DNA of 64,000 bases from Yponomeuta sedellus (Eukaryota; Arthropoda; Insecta; Lepidoptera; Yponomeutidae): the NCBI GenBank assembly GCA_934045075.1, contig OW203729.1, forward strand, positions 11,414,704-11,478,703. Reading direction: 5' to 3'. The stretch's first letter is position 1. Each line of letters begins with the position of its first letter. The notes beneath the pieces were generated by a model, which saw only the letters and a list, made by a program, of their open reading frames with translations, had not been told where the DNA came from and did no database searches. Position numbers and translations under genes: made by a program. Below are positions 34,422-43,080 of this stretch, one piece after another.

Positions 34422-34778
34422 AAGCGCTCGTGGCCTAGGCGAACCGAGTGATTGGAATAAATCACTTAAGTTAAGCAACAACAGGCGCGGTCAGGTACAG
34501 GATGGGTGACCGTCCTGTAACTACCGCTAGTGCCATTTTTCCGATCCGTGCTTCGCAAGGCACGTTAAGCCCTTGCTGCCAGCTGTCATATAATGGCAGT
34601 CGTTAAGCCATGTCAGAGGTCTTATGGGCGGCTTGATAACTATTGACAGTAAGGCCCGTCACTGTCTTACAATCTTCCAGCAACCCGGACTTGGCCCCCC
34701 TGGTGGAGTATGGCCTAACCTTCCTGCGATTCAGGAAGAGACCCGTGCCCCAGCAGTGGGGACATACAAGGGTTGATA
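34422..34778 (+). mobile_element. 5S rRNA-derived SINE, full-length
   Basis: A well-preserved copy: AAGCGCTCGTGGCCTAGGC, AGTTAAGCAACAACAGGCG, GGTCAGGTACAGGATGGG, TGACCG, body, and tail GTGCCCCAGCAGTGGGGA, AAGGGTTGATAAAG. The flanks share AACCTAC (34414-34420 and 34783-34789), a possible short target duplication. It sits inside a LINE tail that itself sits in a tRNA-derived SINE, so it is the youngest of the three. Confidence 0.9.
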
Positions 34779-35069
34779 AAGAAACCTACGATGGAGAGTT
34801 GCTGAAAGAAAAGTGAGACGGGTGGTTGCAGCAAATATTAATGTTGATAATACATACTTATAGTAACAGTACCACTCGCTAACATCGTCGTGAGCAAACC
34901 TGAATGTATGAAGTGTTCAAATACCTCAGCGCTTGAATTGTCAAACTACGGCGGGCACGCGTGGTAATTAACCACAGAACATAAAAAATTAACCCCATAC
35001 TCTCTCTCTCTCAGAGAAAGCCTGTGTCCTGCAGTAGAGCGTTTATAAGCTAAAAAAAAACTACCACAC

Positions 35070-35185
35070 AACACTTGTCGCAGTCCCAAACTAGAATACC
35101 CTGTTCTATGGTAACCGGGTATAGCAGAAGGTATCCTAGTCTGGATGTTTGTGATGTAAATATGAAAATGCATCCAGACCGTACA
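35070..35185 (+). repeat. Short repeat shared with 47041-47175
   Basis: CAGTCCCAAACTAGAATACC, GGTAACCGGGTATAG and a later CATCCAGACCG parallel CGATCCCAAACTAGAATAACC, GGTAACCACGTATAGA and CACCCAGACAG at 47041. Class unknown. Stretch 35186-35493 shows nothing further. Confidence 0.5.
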
Positions 35186-35493
35186 AATGTACGGAGCCCC
35201 CCTTATAAGTCGAAGTATGTCAGCCTGCTACAGACCGGCCCTTGGTTTTATTATTTTATTAGTTTGGGAAAAACGTCTTCTTTGGTATTGTACTTGATCT
35301 GACATTGTATCTTTTTAATTATTTAAAAGTAGATAGGCACCATGGAGGTCAATGGTTCCAACCTCAAACTTTTTCCGAAATCTGAGAAGATTTTTCCGAA
35401 GTCTTTGAAGCTCGTTGTGAGGTAGATACCAAAGAGTTGGTAGATAATTTCTTTTTCACTCTGTGGTGATATGATGTGGTGGTGTATAATAGT

Positions 35494-35597
35494 GAGTATA
35501 TAACCACTACCTACGTGGTGGTGATACCTGTACAATAATTGTGTCACAGATTAAAGAGAGAAAATCTGTGCATCTCATCATGTAGTCTGTGATCTAC
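35494..35597. repeat. Left copy of a direct repeat flanking the LINE target
   Basis: GAGTATATAACCACTACC (35494-35511), a later CACAGATTAAAGAG and GTAGTCTGTG recur in the same order at 41187-41260. Allowing for the LINE and its duplication, the two copies were about 166 bp apart before insertion, like a diverged tandem pair. Confidence 0.5.
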
Positions 35598-35610
35598 ACG
35601 GATGTCAATG
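35598..35610. other. Target-site duplication, 5' copy
   Basis: ACGGATGTCAATG, identical to 41125-41137 at the other end of the LINE. Confidence 0.9.
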
Positions 35611-35754
35611 GAAAAGCGCGGGAACCTTGGATGAGTAAAGGCGGCGAAATTTGAACAATTTTCAATAAATTGATAACTTTTATATTTCTCTGTAAATACA
35701 AAGTGAATTGTACATATAGTTGGTAGACAAGTTTGTACATATTGTAATTAGAAG

Positions 35755-36033
35755 ATGGGGGCGGGAAAGAAGCGGAAAAAAACTGATCCCCCTGACGAGC
35801 GATCATCACCAGCTATGGACACTTCGGACTCGGATGATGACTCCTCCAGGAAGTACAATGTTTTTAAGGTTCCAGGGTACTCTAGGAGGTATCCTGAAAA
35901 CAGTAAAAAATCGGAATACATAGTGTTCGTGTCACACGAAAATGAAAAACCGTTTTCCGACAAAGACAGCTCTCTCCCATGCCATACGCAAATTCTGCGT
36001 CACTGGCATTCTACATCTGAAGTCAGTAAATAA
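35755..36033 (+). pseudogene. LINE gag-like protein, N-terminal part, cut off by a frameshift
   Basis: This frame starts at a good ATG (MGAGKKRKKTDPPDE) and gives a charged, Ser/Asp-rich N-terminus followed by YNVFKVPGYSRRYPENSKK and YIVFVSHENEKPFSDKD. Past that it loses sense and stops at 36033. The natural continuation, ALSHAIRKFCVTGILHLKS, lies in the +1-shifted frame that opens at 35942. The shift point is best placed at about 35963-35985, in a CTCTCTCC tract prone to slippage. The protein would coat the element RNA. Whether this is a disabling mutation, a programmed frameshift or a sequencing error cannot be told from one copy. Confidence 0.75.
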
Positions 36034-39000
36034 ATTCAAGATTGGCATTACGTTCGATTTGTCAAACAATGCAAATGTGTTTATGCAGAATAAAAAATTA
36101 CTCGACGAACTAGACCTGAAGGCCACTATACCGGCTAGCGACACTGAAGCGACTGGGGTTCTTACCTCAGTCCCTACTGACCTTTCCAACAAACAAATCT
36201 TCTCGTTGATTGGCAGCTCTCGAAATGTAATTCAAGTGAGACGTTTCATGCGTCGGGTGCGGAGTGACGACGGCGACGTGTCACATCTTCCCACTCAGAC
36301 AGTCGCGGTAACTTTTGCATCCACTGAATTGCCTCAGTACGTCTATCTCGATTCTTGGAGACACGAGGTAAGCGCTTATATACCACCAGTAAAGCAATGT
36401 CTTCAGTGCATGAAGTTTGGCCACATTGCCAAATACTGCCGAAATTCGGTTGTGTGCTCGATCTGCACAGAAAATCACCATTTTAAAACATGTAAAGAGG
36501 ATCCTAAAAACGCGAAATGCTGCAACTGCGGAGGCAATCACATAGCTATCTCTAACACATGTCCACAAAAAAAATTGAAAATAGAGGAAAACAAAATTAA
36601 GTCAAGGGCCGTCACATACTCAGATTTATTCAGTGAAAACTCCTTCCCCCAATTAACAAAATCGAACATCGAAACACAAATTCAAAATTTAACGAAATCA
36701 GATTTTTTCATGAACATACTCATTCAAGCAATTACAAAAATAGTTACAAATCAGAAAAACACCCCAATCAACTCTACATCAATAACACTTCTTCTAACAA
36801 TGGATCAACTTAATATTATGCAGTGGAACTCCCAGAGTATTATTAGCAATAAATTTCTATTAACACAATTTCTTTATGAAAACGATATACATGTAGCAAT
36901 AATATCAGAGACTTGGCTAACTCCTATTAAAGATTTTAACATAAAAGGATATCGAATAGAAAGAAACGATATTGGTAATAAACATAATGGTGTAGCAATT
37001 TTAATACATAATAGTTTAAATTATAAAAAAATTAATACATATTCGGACAACTCCTTGCAAAACATTTGTGTAAGGATATCTGTAAATAATAAAGAAATGA
37101 GTATTGTAAGTTTTTACTGTCCTACAAACTGTGTCCCATCTTTTGATAAACTTAAATTTCAGTCAATAATAGAGTCAATACCCGAACCAATGTTATTTGC
37201 AGGTGATTTTAATGCACACCATACTTTGTGGGGGTGCCATTCTATTAATCCTAGAGGAAGAGATATTTTGGAAATTATTGATGAAAAAAATTTGGTTGTT
37301 TTGAATTCCGGCGAGGTTACTACTGTGGGCTCCTTGACATGGCGTCCCAATGCTTTGGATTTATCACTGGCTTCCCCATCACTGGCTCTGTCTTGCGATT
37401 GGTCTGTACATAATGATCCTCTTGGCAGCTACCATCTTCCTGTAATTATTAAGGTTTTTGTAAATAATAGTATTAATGATGATGGTCTTGTAAACAGCAA
37501 TGGTGCTAATCCTTTGCCCATCTATCCTAACTTTAAAATGATCAATTGGACATTATATGAACAATATGTAGACACACAACTGTCTGATTTTCAGGTTGAA
37601 AATTACACTCCGTTGACAGCATATAACAGTTTTTGTAACATATTGCATAATGTAGTTAATGACTCTCTTACAAATCGTAATTCTGTTTCTTCTTCTTTTG
37701 GTGCTATCAACTCTCGTCGTAGACTGATACGCAAGAAGCTCTCTCTTCCTTGGTGGAATAAAAAATGTTCAGAAGCTGTAGAAAATTCCAAACTTGCCTA
37801 TATTAACTTTAAAAATAATCCTTCAGATCAATCTTACATTGAATTTAAAAAATTACAAGCACATAAAAAACTTTTGTTAAAAATGGAAAGATCTAATAGC
37901 TGGATTGAGCTGTGTAGCTCCTTCAATCGATGTACACCTCTGTCAATAATCTGGAATTGTATGCGTAAATTCAACAAAACTTACACTTTTAATAATGACA
38001 ATGATAGTTGGATACAAGATTTTTTGCAAAAGTATACACCCGACCATGTAAATAATAAACCAAAATTTTCCCCGGACAGTGAAACAAATCCTGTAAATAA
38101 TTTTATGATAAAATCTTTCTCAATTGAAGAATTAATATCAGCTATTCTCTCGAGAAAAGATGGCGCATTTGGTCTGGATGGTATTCCTTATATAATGTTA
38201 AAAAGGCTTAGTAAAAATAGCTTACAGATTTTGCTTGAAATATTAAATAACCCATGGTTGAGCAACGAGATTCCCCACTCATGGAAGTCCGATTGTTTAG
38301 TGCCCATATTAAAGCCAGATAAGCCTCGATCAAATCCAGATTCCTACCGTCCTATTGCTTTGACATCTTGCATAGGCAAAGTTTTTGAACAACTGATAAA
38401 ACAAAGGTTGGAATTTTATGTAGAACAAAATAGTATTTTACCTTCTAATCAATTTGGCTTTCGAAGAGGAACATCAGCTCGTGAAAGCATCTGTCAGCTG
38501 CAGCTTGACATACAAAATAGTTTAAATAAAAAATATTATTTGATGTCGGTGTTTTTTGATGTGTCTGGAGCATTTAATAGTGTCAATGTCGACATTCTTT
38601 GTGTTGAGTTACTTTCCATCGGGATCCCAAATAAAATTGTTAATTGGATTCATAATTTTCTTACTGAGAGGGAAGTCTATGTAAAATATAATGGTAATCT
38701 TTATGGTCCACGATTCGCTTCTGTTGGTGTTTGTCAAGGCGGAATACTTTCTCCATTAATTTTCCTCTTATATATCCGCCGTTTAAATCTCATTCTGGGT
38801 TCTGAAGTCAAAAATCTTCAATTTGCTGACGACTTGGTTGTTTATGCATCTGGAAAAAAATTAAAAAACATCAGTGAAATTCTTAACAAATCTTTAAAAG
38901 GGTTGTCTACATACTTCACCTATCTGAATCTTGATATAAATGCATTAAAATCTAAAGTGGTTGTATTTGGTAAAGCTAGCAATAATATTCCTTCTGTATT

Positions 39001-40570
39001 CTACAACAAAGTCCCCATTCCTGTTTCTCAAGAGGCTAAGTTTTTAGGTATTATCTTTACTCACAATATGTCTTGGAAAAAATATGTTGAATTGCTAAGT
39101 TTAAGAGCCAATAAGGCCCATAATATTTTTAAATCTTTGTGCAGGATTTCGTGGGGAGCAGATCCGAAAATATTGTTACTTCTGTACAAATCATTGGTTC
39201 GTAGTCATTTTGAATATGGTTTTCTTTGTTTTGGTGGTGACAGTAGATTGGTGAATGCCTTGGATAAAATTCAAAATAAAAACTTGAGACTCATCACAGG
39301 AGCATTTAAAAGTACTCCTATAAATGTAATGCAGGTGGAGTGCAAACTCCCTCCATTAGCTATTAGATTTACTTATCTGAAAGAAAGATTTTTATTAAAA
39401 TTATATAGTAAGAGAAATAATTACCTATTGCTGAGCTTGATGAATTCTCCTCCAAATTCTCTTTATATCCTTCAGGGCTTTGCTCAGTACATTAATTTTC
39501 TGGAAACATTACAGATTTATAAATCCCCTCTCCTTCCTTGTTATCAGGGAAATTTTCTTAGTAAATTTCCTGCAATAAATATAATAATTGATCACAATTT
39601 ATGCACCAAACAAGATGTGTACAACAAACTTTCAGAGTTCACTGATGATTGTAGATTCCTCTATACTGATGGGTCCAAAACTGATAATGCTGTCTCGTTT
39701 GCTTTCTTTGATGGCTTTTTTAATTTAGGCACTGGTCATAAAATAAATTCAAACATTAGTATATTCACAGCAGAAGCCGTGGCTATACTAGCAGCCCTAA
39801 AAAATATCAATAATAAAAGTGATGGATGTTATAAATATGTAATTGTCAGTGATAGTATGAGTGTTCTGGAAAATCTCAAAAATAATAGATTCAAAGCTAA
39901 TACAAATTATTTAATTTCTTTAATCAAGCAGGAGTGGTTAGATTTGTTTCTTATTCATAACATAGATGTTTCATTTGTGTGGGTTCCTTCACATGTTGGT
40001 GTAGCAGGAAATGAAAGGGCTGATTTTTTGGCTAGAGCAATTACAAATAATGCAGATACTATTCCTGACTCCAGCTATAATCTTAATGTTTCTGTTCCCT
40101 GGACAGATGTAATCTCTCTTCTAAAGAAAAGATCTATAGATATCTGGAAAAGACACTGGAACTACACAGTTCAAGCTGAAAATAAAGGCTTATGGTATGC
40201 TACATTTAATGTTCCCATTGGTAGCATGCCCTGGTTTTGTAAAAACAATACTTACATTCATAGGAAATATTACACTACTATTTCAAGGCTTCGTTTTGGT
40301 CATTGTAATCTAAACTATCATCTGTTCCGGTTAAAAATGGTTCAGAGTCCGTTCTGTGACCATTGCAGCTCCCAAACTGAGCAATCCTTACATCATCTAT
40401 TCTTCGAATGCCCATCCTTTGGCATCCAGCGCCTTGTGCTAATGGATGAGCTGATTGAAATCTATAGCAGTCCAGAGTCAGTGCCGCGCTCCATTCAGGC
40501 TCTTCTTGTAAATACTTCCACATTTTTGTCTTTGTTCAGATTCATAATTAACACTGTAGGACAGATTTAG
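35942..40570 (+). CDS. LINE polyprotein: gag zinc knuckles fused to EN-RT-RNase H
   Basis: A 1542-codon frame. Residues about 10-286 are gag-like, with zinc knuckles at 153-166 (CLQCMKFGHIAKYC), 172-184 (CSICTENHHFKTC) and 194-209. Methionine 287 (nt 36800) starts what is normally a separate ORF2, here in frame without a stop. An APE-type endonuclease follows: MQWNSQSI, ISETWLTP, FAGDFNAHH, and GSYHLPV at about 495, where SDH is usual. The reverse transcriptase has YRPIALTSCIGKVFE, FFDVSGAFNS (Asp873), CQGGILSPL and FADD (961-964). RNase H shows YTDGS (Asp1243), TAEA (Glu1278), SDS (Asp1304) and HVGVAGNERAD (Asp1361), then a CDHC ... H ... C finger. The protein would nick DNA, copy the RNA at the target and remove RNA. 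The N-terminal methionine given is only the first in this frame; true translation likely begins at 35755 before the frameshift. Confidence 0.92.
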   Translation: MKNRFPTKTALSHAIRKFCVTGILHLKSVNKFKIGITFDLSNNANVFMQNKKLLDELDLKATIPASDTEATGVLTSVPTDLSNKQIFSLIGSSRNVIQVRRFMRRVRSDDGDVSHLPTQTVAVTFASTELPQYVYLDSWRHEVSAYIPPVKQCLQCMKFGHIAKYCRNSVVCSICTENHHFKTCKEDPKNAKCCNCGGNHIAISNTCPQKKLKIEENKIKSRAVTYSDLFSENSFPQLTKSNIETQIQNLTKSDFFMNILIQAITKIVTNQKNTPINSTSITLLLTMDQLNIMQWNSQSIISNKFLLTQFLYENDIHVAIISETWLTPIKDFNIKGYRIERNDIGNKHNGVAILIHNSLNYKKINTYSDNSLQNICVRISVNNKEMSIVSFYCPTNCVPSFDKLKFQSIIESIPEPMLFAGDFNAHHTLWGCHSINPRGRDILEIIDEKNLVVLNSGEVTTVGSLTWRPNALDLSLASPSLALSCDWSVHNDPLGSYHLPVIIKVFVNNSINDDGLVNSNGANPLPIYPNFKMINWTLYEQYVDTQLSDFQVENYTPLTAYNSFCNILHNVVNDSLTNRNSVSSSFGAINSRRRLIRKKLSLPWWNKKCSEAVENSKLAYINFKNNPSDQSYIEFKKLQAHKKLLLKMERSNSWIELCSSFNRCTPLSIIWNCMRKFNKTYTFNNDNDSWIQDFLQKYTPDHVNNKPKFSPDSETNPVNNFMIKSFSIEELISAILSRKDGAFGLDGIPYIMLKRLSKNSLQILLEILNNPWLSNEIPHSWKSDCLVPILKPDKPRSNPDSYRPIALTSCIGKVFEQLIKQRLEFYVEQNSILPSNQFGFRRGTSARESICQLQLDIQNSLNKKYYLMSVFFDVSGAFNSVNVDILCVELLSIGIPNKIVNWIHNFLTEREVYVKYNGNLYGPRFASVGVCQGGILSPLIFLLYIRRLNLILGSEVKNLQFADDLVVYASGKKLKNISEILNKSLKGLSTYFTYLNLDINALKSKVVVFGKASNNIPSVFYNKVPIPVSQEAKFLGIIFTHNMSWKKYVELLSLRANKAHNIFKSLCRISWGADPKILLLLYKSLVRSHFEYGFLCFGGDSRLVNALDKIQNKNLRLITGAFKSTPINVMQVECKLPPLAIRFTYLKERFLLKLYSKRNNYLLLSLMNSPPNSLYILQGFAQYINFLETLQIYKSPLLPCYQGNFLSKFPAINIIIDHNLCTKQDVYNKLSEFTDDCRFLYTDGSKTDNAVSFAFFDGFFNLGTGHKINSNISIFTAEAVAILAALKNINNKSDGCYKYVIVSDSMSVLENLKNNRFKANTNYLISLIKQEWLDLFLIHNIDVSFVWVPSHVGVAGNERADFLARAITNNADTIPDSSYNLNVSVPWTDVISLLKKRSIDIWKRHWNYTVQAENKGLWYATFNVPIGSMPWFCKNNTYIHRKYYTTISRLRFGHCNLNYHLFRLKMVQSPFCDHCSSQTEQSLHHLFFECPSFGIQRLVLMDELIEIYSSPESVPRSIQALLVNTSTFLSLFRFIINTVGQI

Positions 40571-40860
40571 TTTTTCTTGTATATTGATTTTGTTTAATAC
40601 TCGAATACGACTTTTAGCCGTGTAAAATATTTTCTAAATGGACTTGTACATAATATTTAGAATTTGTAAGATTATGTAATACTTTTGGTTTGTTTGTTTT
40701 GACGTTTCGATTTCGACCAAAAAAGAAAAGAGTATGTGTTGCCTTAATTGACTTAAAATCACGGATTGACTAATTCGACGGACACGACGTAAAATTACAC
40801 GGATTTTACTAAAATTGGATTGGACATTTTATATAATTAAAACTGAAGACGATAATATAT

Positions 40861-41075
40861 TACTGAAGACTTTAACCTCCCAAAAATTCATAATGAAGAA
40901 CAGAAACCAAAGACGTGGCAGCATGAAAAATATATTACTGAAGACTTTAACTTCCCAAAAATTCATAATGAAGAATAGAAACCAAAGACATGGCAGCATG
41001 AAAAATATATTATACTGAAGACTAACCTCCCAAAAACTCATAATGAAGAACAAAAACCAAAGACGTGGCAGCATG
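40861..41075 (+). repeat. Three tandem repeats of 75-77 bp in the LINE 3' UTR
   Basis: Units start at TACTGAAGAC at 40861, 40936 and 41013, each continuing through CCCAAAAATTCATAATGAAG, AAACCAAAGAC and GGCAGCATG. The third unit has a short deletion and is cut before the final GAAAAATAT. Tandem repeats near the 3' end are seen in several LINEs and may take part in template recognition; that role is inferred. Apparent small frames here only mirror the repeat. Confidence 0.9.
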
Positions 41076-41124
41076 GTCTAAGACCTTAGCCGGTTCCTTG
41101 CGGGACGAACTAAAAAAAAAAAAA

Positions 41125-41137
41125 ACGGATGTCAATG
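41125..41137. other. Target-site duplication, 3' copy
   Basis: ACGGATGTCAATG directly follows the terminal A run (41112-41124) and equals 35598-35610. The sequence after it, ACATCCGTGG, is the complement of the arm before the 5' copy, so the intact target was a hairpin. Confidence 0.9.
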
Positions 41138-41430
41138 ACATCCGTGGTGATCTAATGTATAAAATCCAGCAGATCACGGATCCAAAGAGTATATAACCAC
41201 TACCACCACTTCCTTCCGTGACAACCACGTATCTTTTTGTAGTCTGTGTTACAGATTAAAAAGACAAAGATTACCAGATTACCTATTTTTCTTGGCCTAT
41301 GCCAGTAGGTTGGCCATGCACTTATATAGTTGTTTTTAAAATGAGTGTATTTTCTCACTAACAACGACAGAATTACCACATGATGCCAAGCAAGAAAAAA
41401 AACTAGAGAACGTTACGTTATGATTTGACG
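41138..41430. other. LINE 3' flank with second direct-repeat copy
   Basis: GAGTATATAACCACTACC recurs at 41187-41204, followed by GTAGTCTGTGTTACAG. TTCTCACTAACAACGACAG at 41352-41370 resembles a splice acceptor with a CTAAC branch motif, just before the ORF at 41431, but this is unproven. Confidence 0.4.
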
Positions 41431-42036
41431 ATGGATTCCAATATTGCTCGGTATCTTTGGGGAATAGGTCAGCTAGTGAGTGACCCTTCGGCAGATTTGC
41501 TCCAGCGACTTATCGGTGTGTTAAAACGAGATTCGTGTGATGCATTCAGTTCCGCAGTGCAGTTAGGAGCCATTAGAAGCAGTGCATCAGACCATAATGT
41601 CGTTAGCAAACAAGAGCATCGATCTGTAGAGACTCAGGTCAGCGGACACATCGTAGGATCACGACACATATATGTACAATGCTCAAGTATTAGTAAGAAG
41701 TCCGCCCACACTGCCAGCTCGAATATTACAAATAGATACGACGTTAAAACTGGTCCTTCGGTTGTAATGTTGAAAAAAGATGCTGAAACATTTACAGTTC
41801 AACAAAAAGTTTGCCGTAAACATCGCAAAATGTTCTCTAGACTTGAAAAACTAACACTATCAGAAAGAGATAACGATTCAACTCTTACTTTATTGAAAAA
41901 TACAATGAAAGAAGTTGTTTGCTTTTACAGCATGAAAAAGATAGAGATTGTTCCCAAATATGTATATGGTTCTCCTAAAAGAAAGTACAAATTATATCGT
42001 CCTGCAAGTGCTGAAATTACCAAGAATAAATTGTGA
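41431..42036 (+). CDS. Hypothetical protein, 201 aa, unassigned
   Basis: An open frame from ATG 41431 (MDSNIARYLWGIGQLVSD) to TGA 42034-42036; a TTG six bases upstream is in frame but not a likely start, and an in-frame TAG stands at 41404. I do not recognise the protein. It has an amphipathic Leu-rich N-terminus (LLQRLIGVLKRD), a Ser-rich middle, a basic region VCRKHRKMFSRLEKLTLSER, and a basic Tyr-rich end SPKRKYKLYRP. No signal peptide, membrane segment or catalytic motif is seen. GTGAGT at 42033-42038 overlaps the stop and could be a splice donor, so this may be an exon. It lies 0.3 kb after the LINE in the same orientation, outside the target duplication. It could be a host gene, a worn transposon ORF or chance; its length among AT-rich DNA favours one of the first two. 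Confidence 0.35.
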   Translation: MDSNIARYLWGIGQLVSDPSADLLQRLIGVLKRDSCDAFSSAVQLGAIRSSASDHNVVSKQEHRSVETQVSGHIVGSRHIYVQCSSISKKSAHTASSNITNRYDVKTGPSVVMLKKDAETFTVQQKVCRKHRKMFSRLEKLTLSERDNDSTLTLLKNTMKEVVCFYSMKKIEIVPKYVYGSPKRKYKLYRPASAEITKNKL

Positions 42037-42746
42037 GTTTAAATAACTTGTTTAACTGTCTTCTATCTGTAGCAAATAGCAATTTCACCAATTGGAAGAA
42101 AATTATTGTGTTACCTCCCTTAATTGGTACGTGACAAGGGTCTTTTAAACTTTGTTATTTGCAATAACAAAATCAATATTGACTTTTCGTCGAACCTCTT
42201 CGTAAATTGAATGAAAAACTTAGTACTCGCTAAAATAGGTACTCTTAAAGGTGGTAATTGGTAATAGACAAAATGTACCTACGTCAAATTATCAGTAAGA
42301 AACACGAAGTCACAGGTTTTAAGTGATTTCTTTCCGTTCGGATACTAAATGTATTTCTTACCTTGCGTTCATTTATTTGTTCTTCGCCGCTACACATATT
42401 TTGACCAGAGTGCCGTGATAACTTCATAGTACCTAAGTGTACCACAAACTCATAAGAGAATGCATAAAAACGTTTCTTACTAAAAGTTTCAGTTAATACA
42501 GCGTGATAAGCATTACCTTGTAGAGTGTTAAAAGTTAGTAACGTTTACCTAAAATGTTAATTTAATAAACACAAAACCTGACAACTGTTTCTTCAATCTT
42601 CAAAAGGCAGGCTTTAGTCGCAAAGGTTGAATATTTTAAATTTTATGTTACTTAAGATCACTCTGCAGCTTTGAACAGTTCAATCTAGACTAGTCTGCCT
42701 TAATTATCAATCCAGCCACCTGAACCAAATAAGAAAATGACCGGCA
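42037..42746. other. Stretch without recognisable genes
   Basis: AT-rich; no supportable continuation exon for the preceding ORF was found by eye, and no repeat copy. Confidence 0.45.
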
Positions 42747-43080
42747 TCATCATCAACCCATTATGTCCCCTCCGAGGGGCACGGCTCACTTCCCTAAGGA
42801 AGGTATAGACCATACTCCACCACGGTATCCAAGCCAGGGTTGGTGGAGGCTTGCAATTCCATTGAATTTTAAAATTCAATGGCAACACTAGTGGCTGGTC
42901 TTACTGTCAGAAGTTTTCAAGCCGCCCTATGACTTGGCCTAACGACTGCCATCTACCAACAGCAGATAGCACCAACTGCTTAAAGTGCCTTGCGAAACAC
43001 TGAACCGCTCGGAAAAATGCCACTAGTGTTAGTCATAGACGGTCCAAGAATTGATCGCGCCCTATGTTGGTTAACCTTCG
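42747..43080 (-). mobile_element. 5S rRNA-derived SINE, divergent, with inserted palindrome
   Basis: On the minus strand the order GGTTAACCAACATAGGGCG, CACTAGTGGCATTTTTCCGA, GCACTTTAAGCAGTTGGTG, CCTCCACCAACCCTGGC, GTGCCCCTCGGAGGGGAC and GGGTTGATGATGATG follows the family but is strongly diverged; the tail has GATGATG instead of GATATC. A perfect 24-bp palindrome (42859-42882) with a few flanking bases is extra relative to other copies. Probably a separate, older subfamily. Confidence 0.75.

Larger units (their letters stand above)
34258..35055 (+). mobile_element. tRNA-derived SINE (family T) broken by two later insertions
   Basis: The family T body begins at ACCAATGACTTTGTTTTCTG (34268) and resumes at about 34862 with CACTCGCTAACATCGTCGTG, CCTCAGCGCTTGAATTGTC, the CACGCGTGG box and the CTCTCTCTCAGAGAAAGCC tail to 35055. 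Between lie a minus-strand LINE tail and, inside that, a 5S-type SINE. The tRNA-like head is not recognisable in this copy. Confidence 0.6.
35611..41124 (+). mobile_element. Full-length I/Nimb-type non-LTR retrotransposon (LINE)
   Basis: A 5.5-kb element with a 5' UTR of about 144 bp, a gag-like region, a pol region (APE-type endonuclease, reverse transcriptase, RNase H, zinc finger), a 3' UTR of about 540 bp with three tandem repeats, and a terminal run of 13 A. Perfect 13-bp target duplications flank it. RNase H after the reverse transcriptase is found in the I group and relatives, and the gag with three CCHC knuckles fits. Full length and an intact pol frame point to recent insertion. A frameshift near the gag N-terminus probably makes this copy defective. 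The target is the 5-base loop of a 15-bp hairpin. Confidence 0.92.

Noticed and set aside
37159..37791. Minus-strand frames within the LINE
   Set aside because: Shadows of the polyprotein on the opposite strand.
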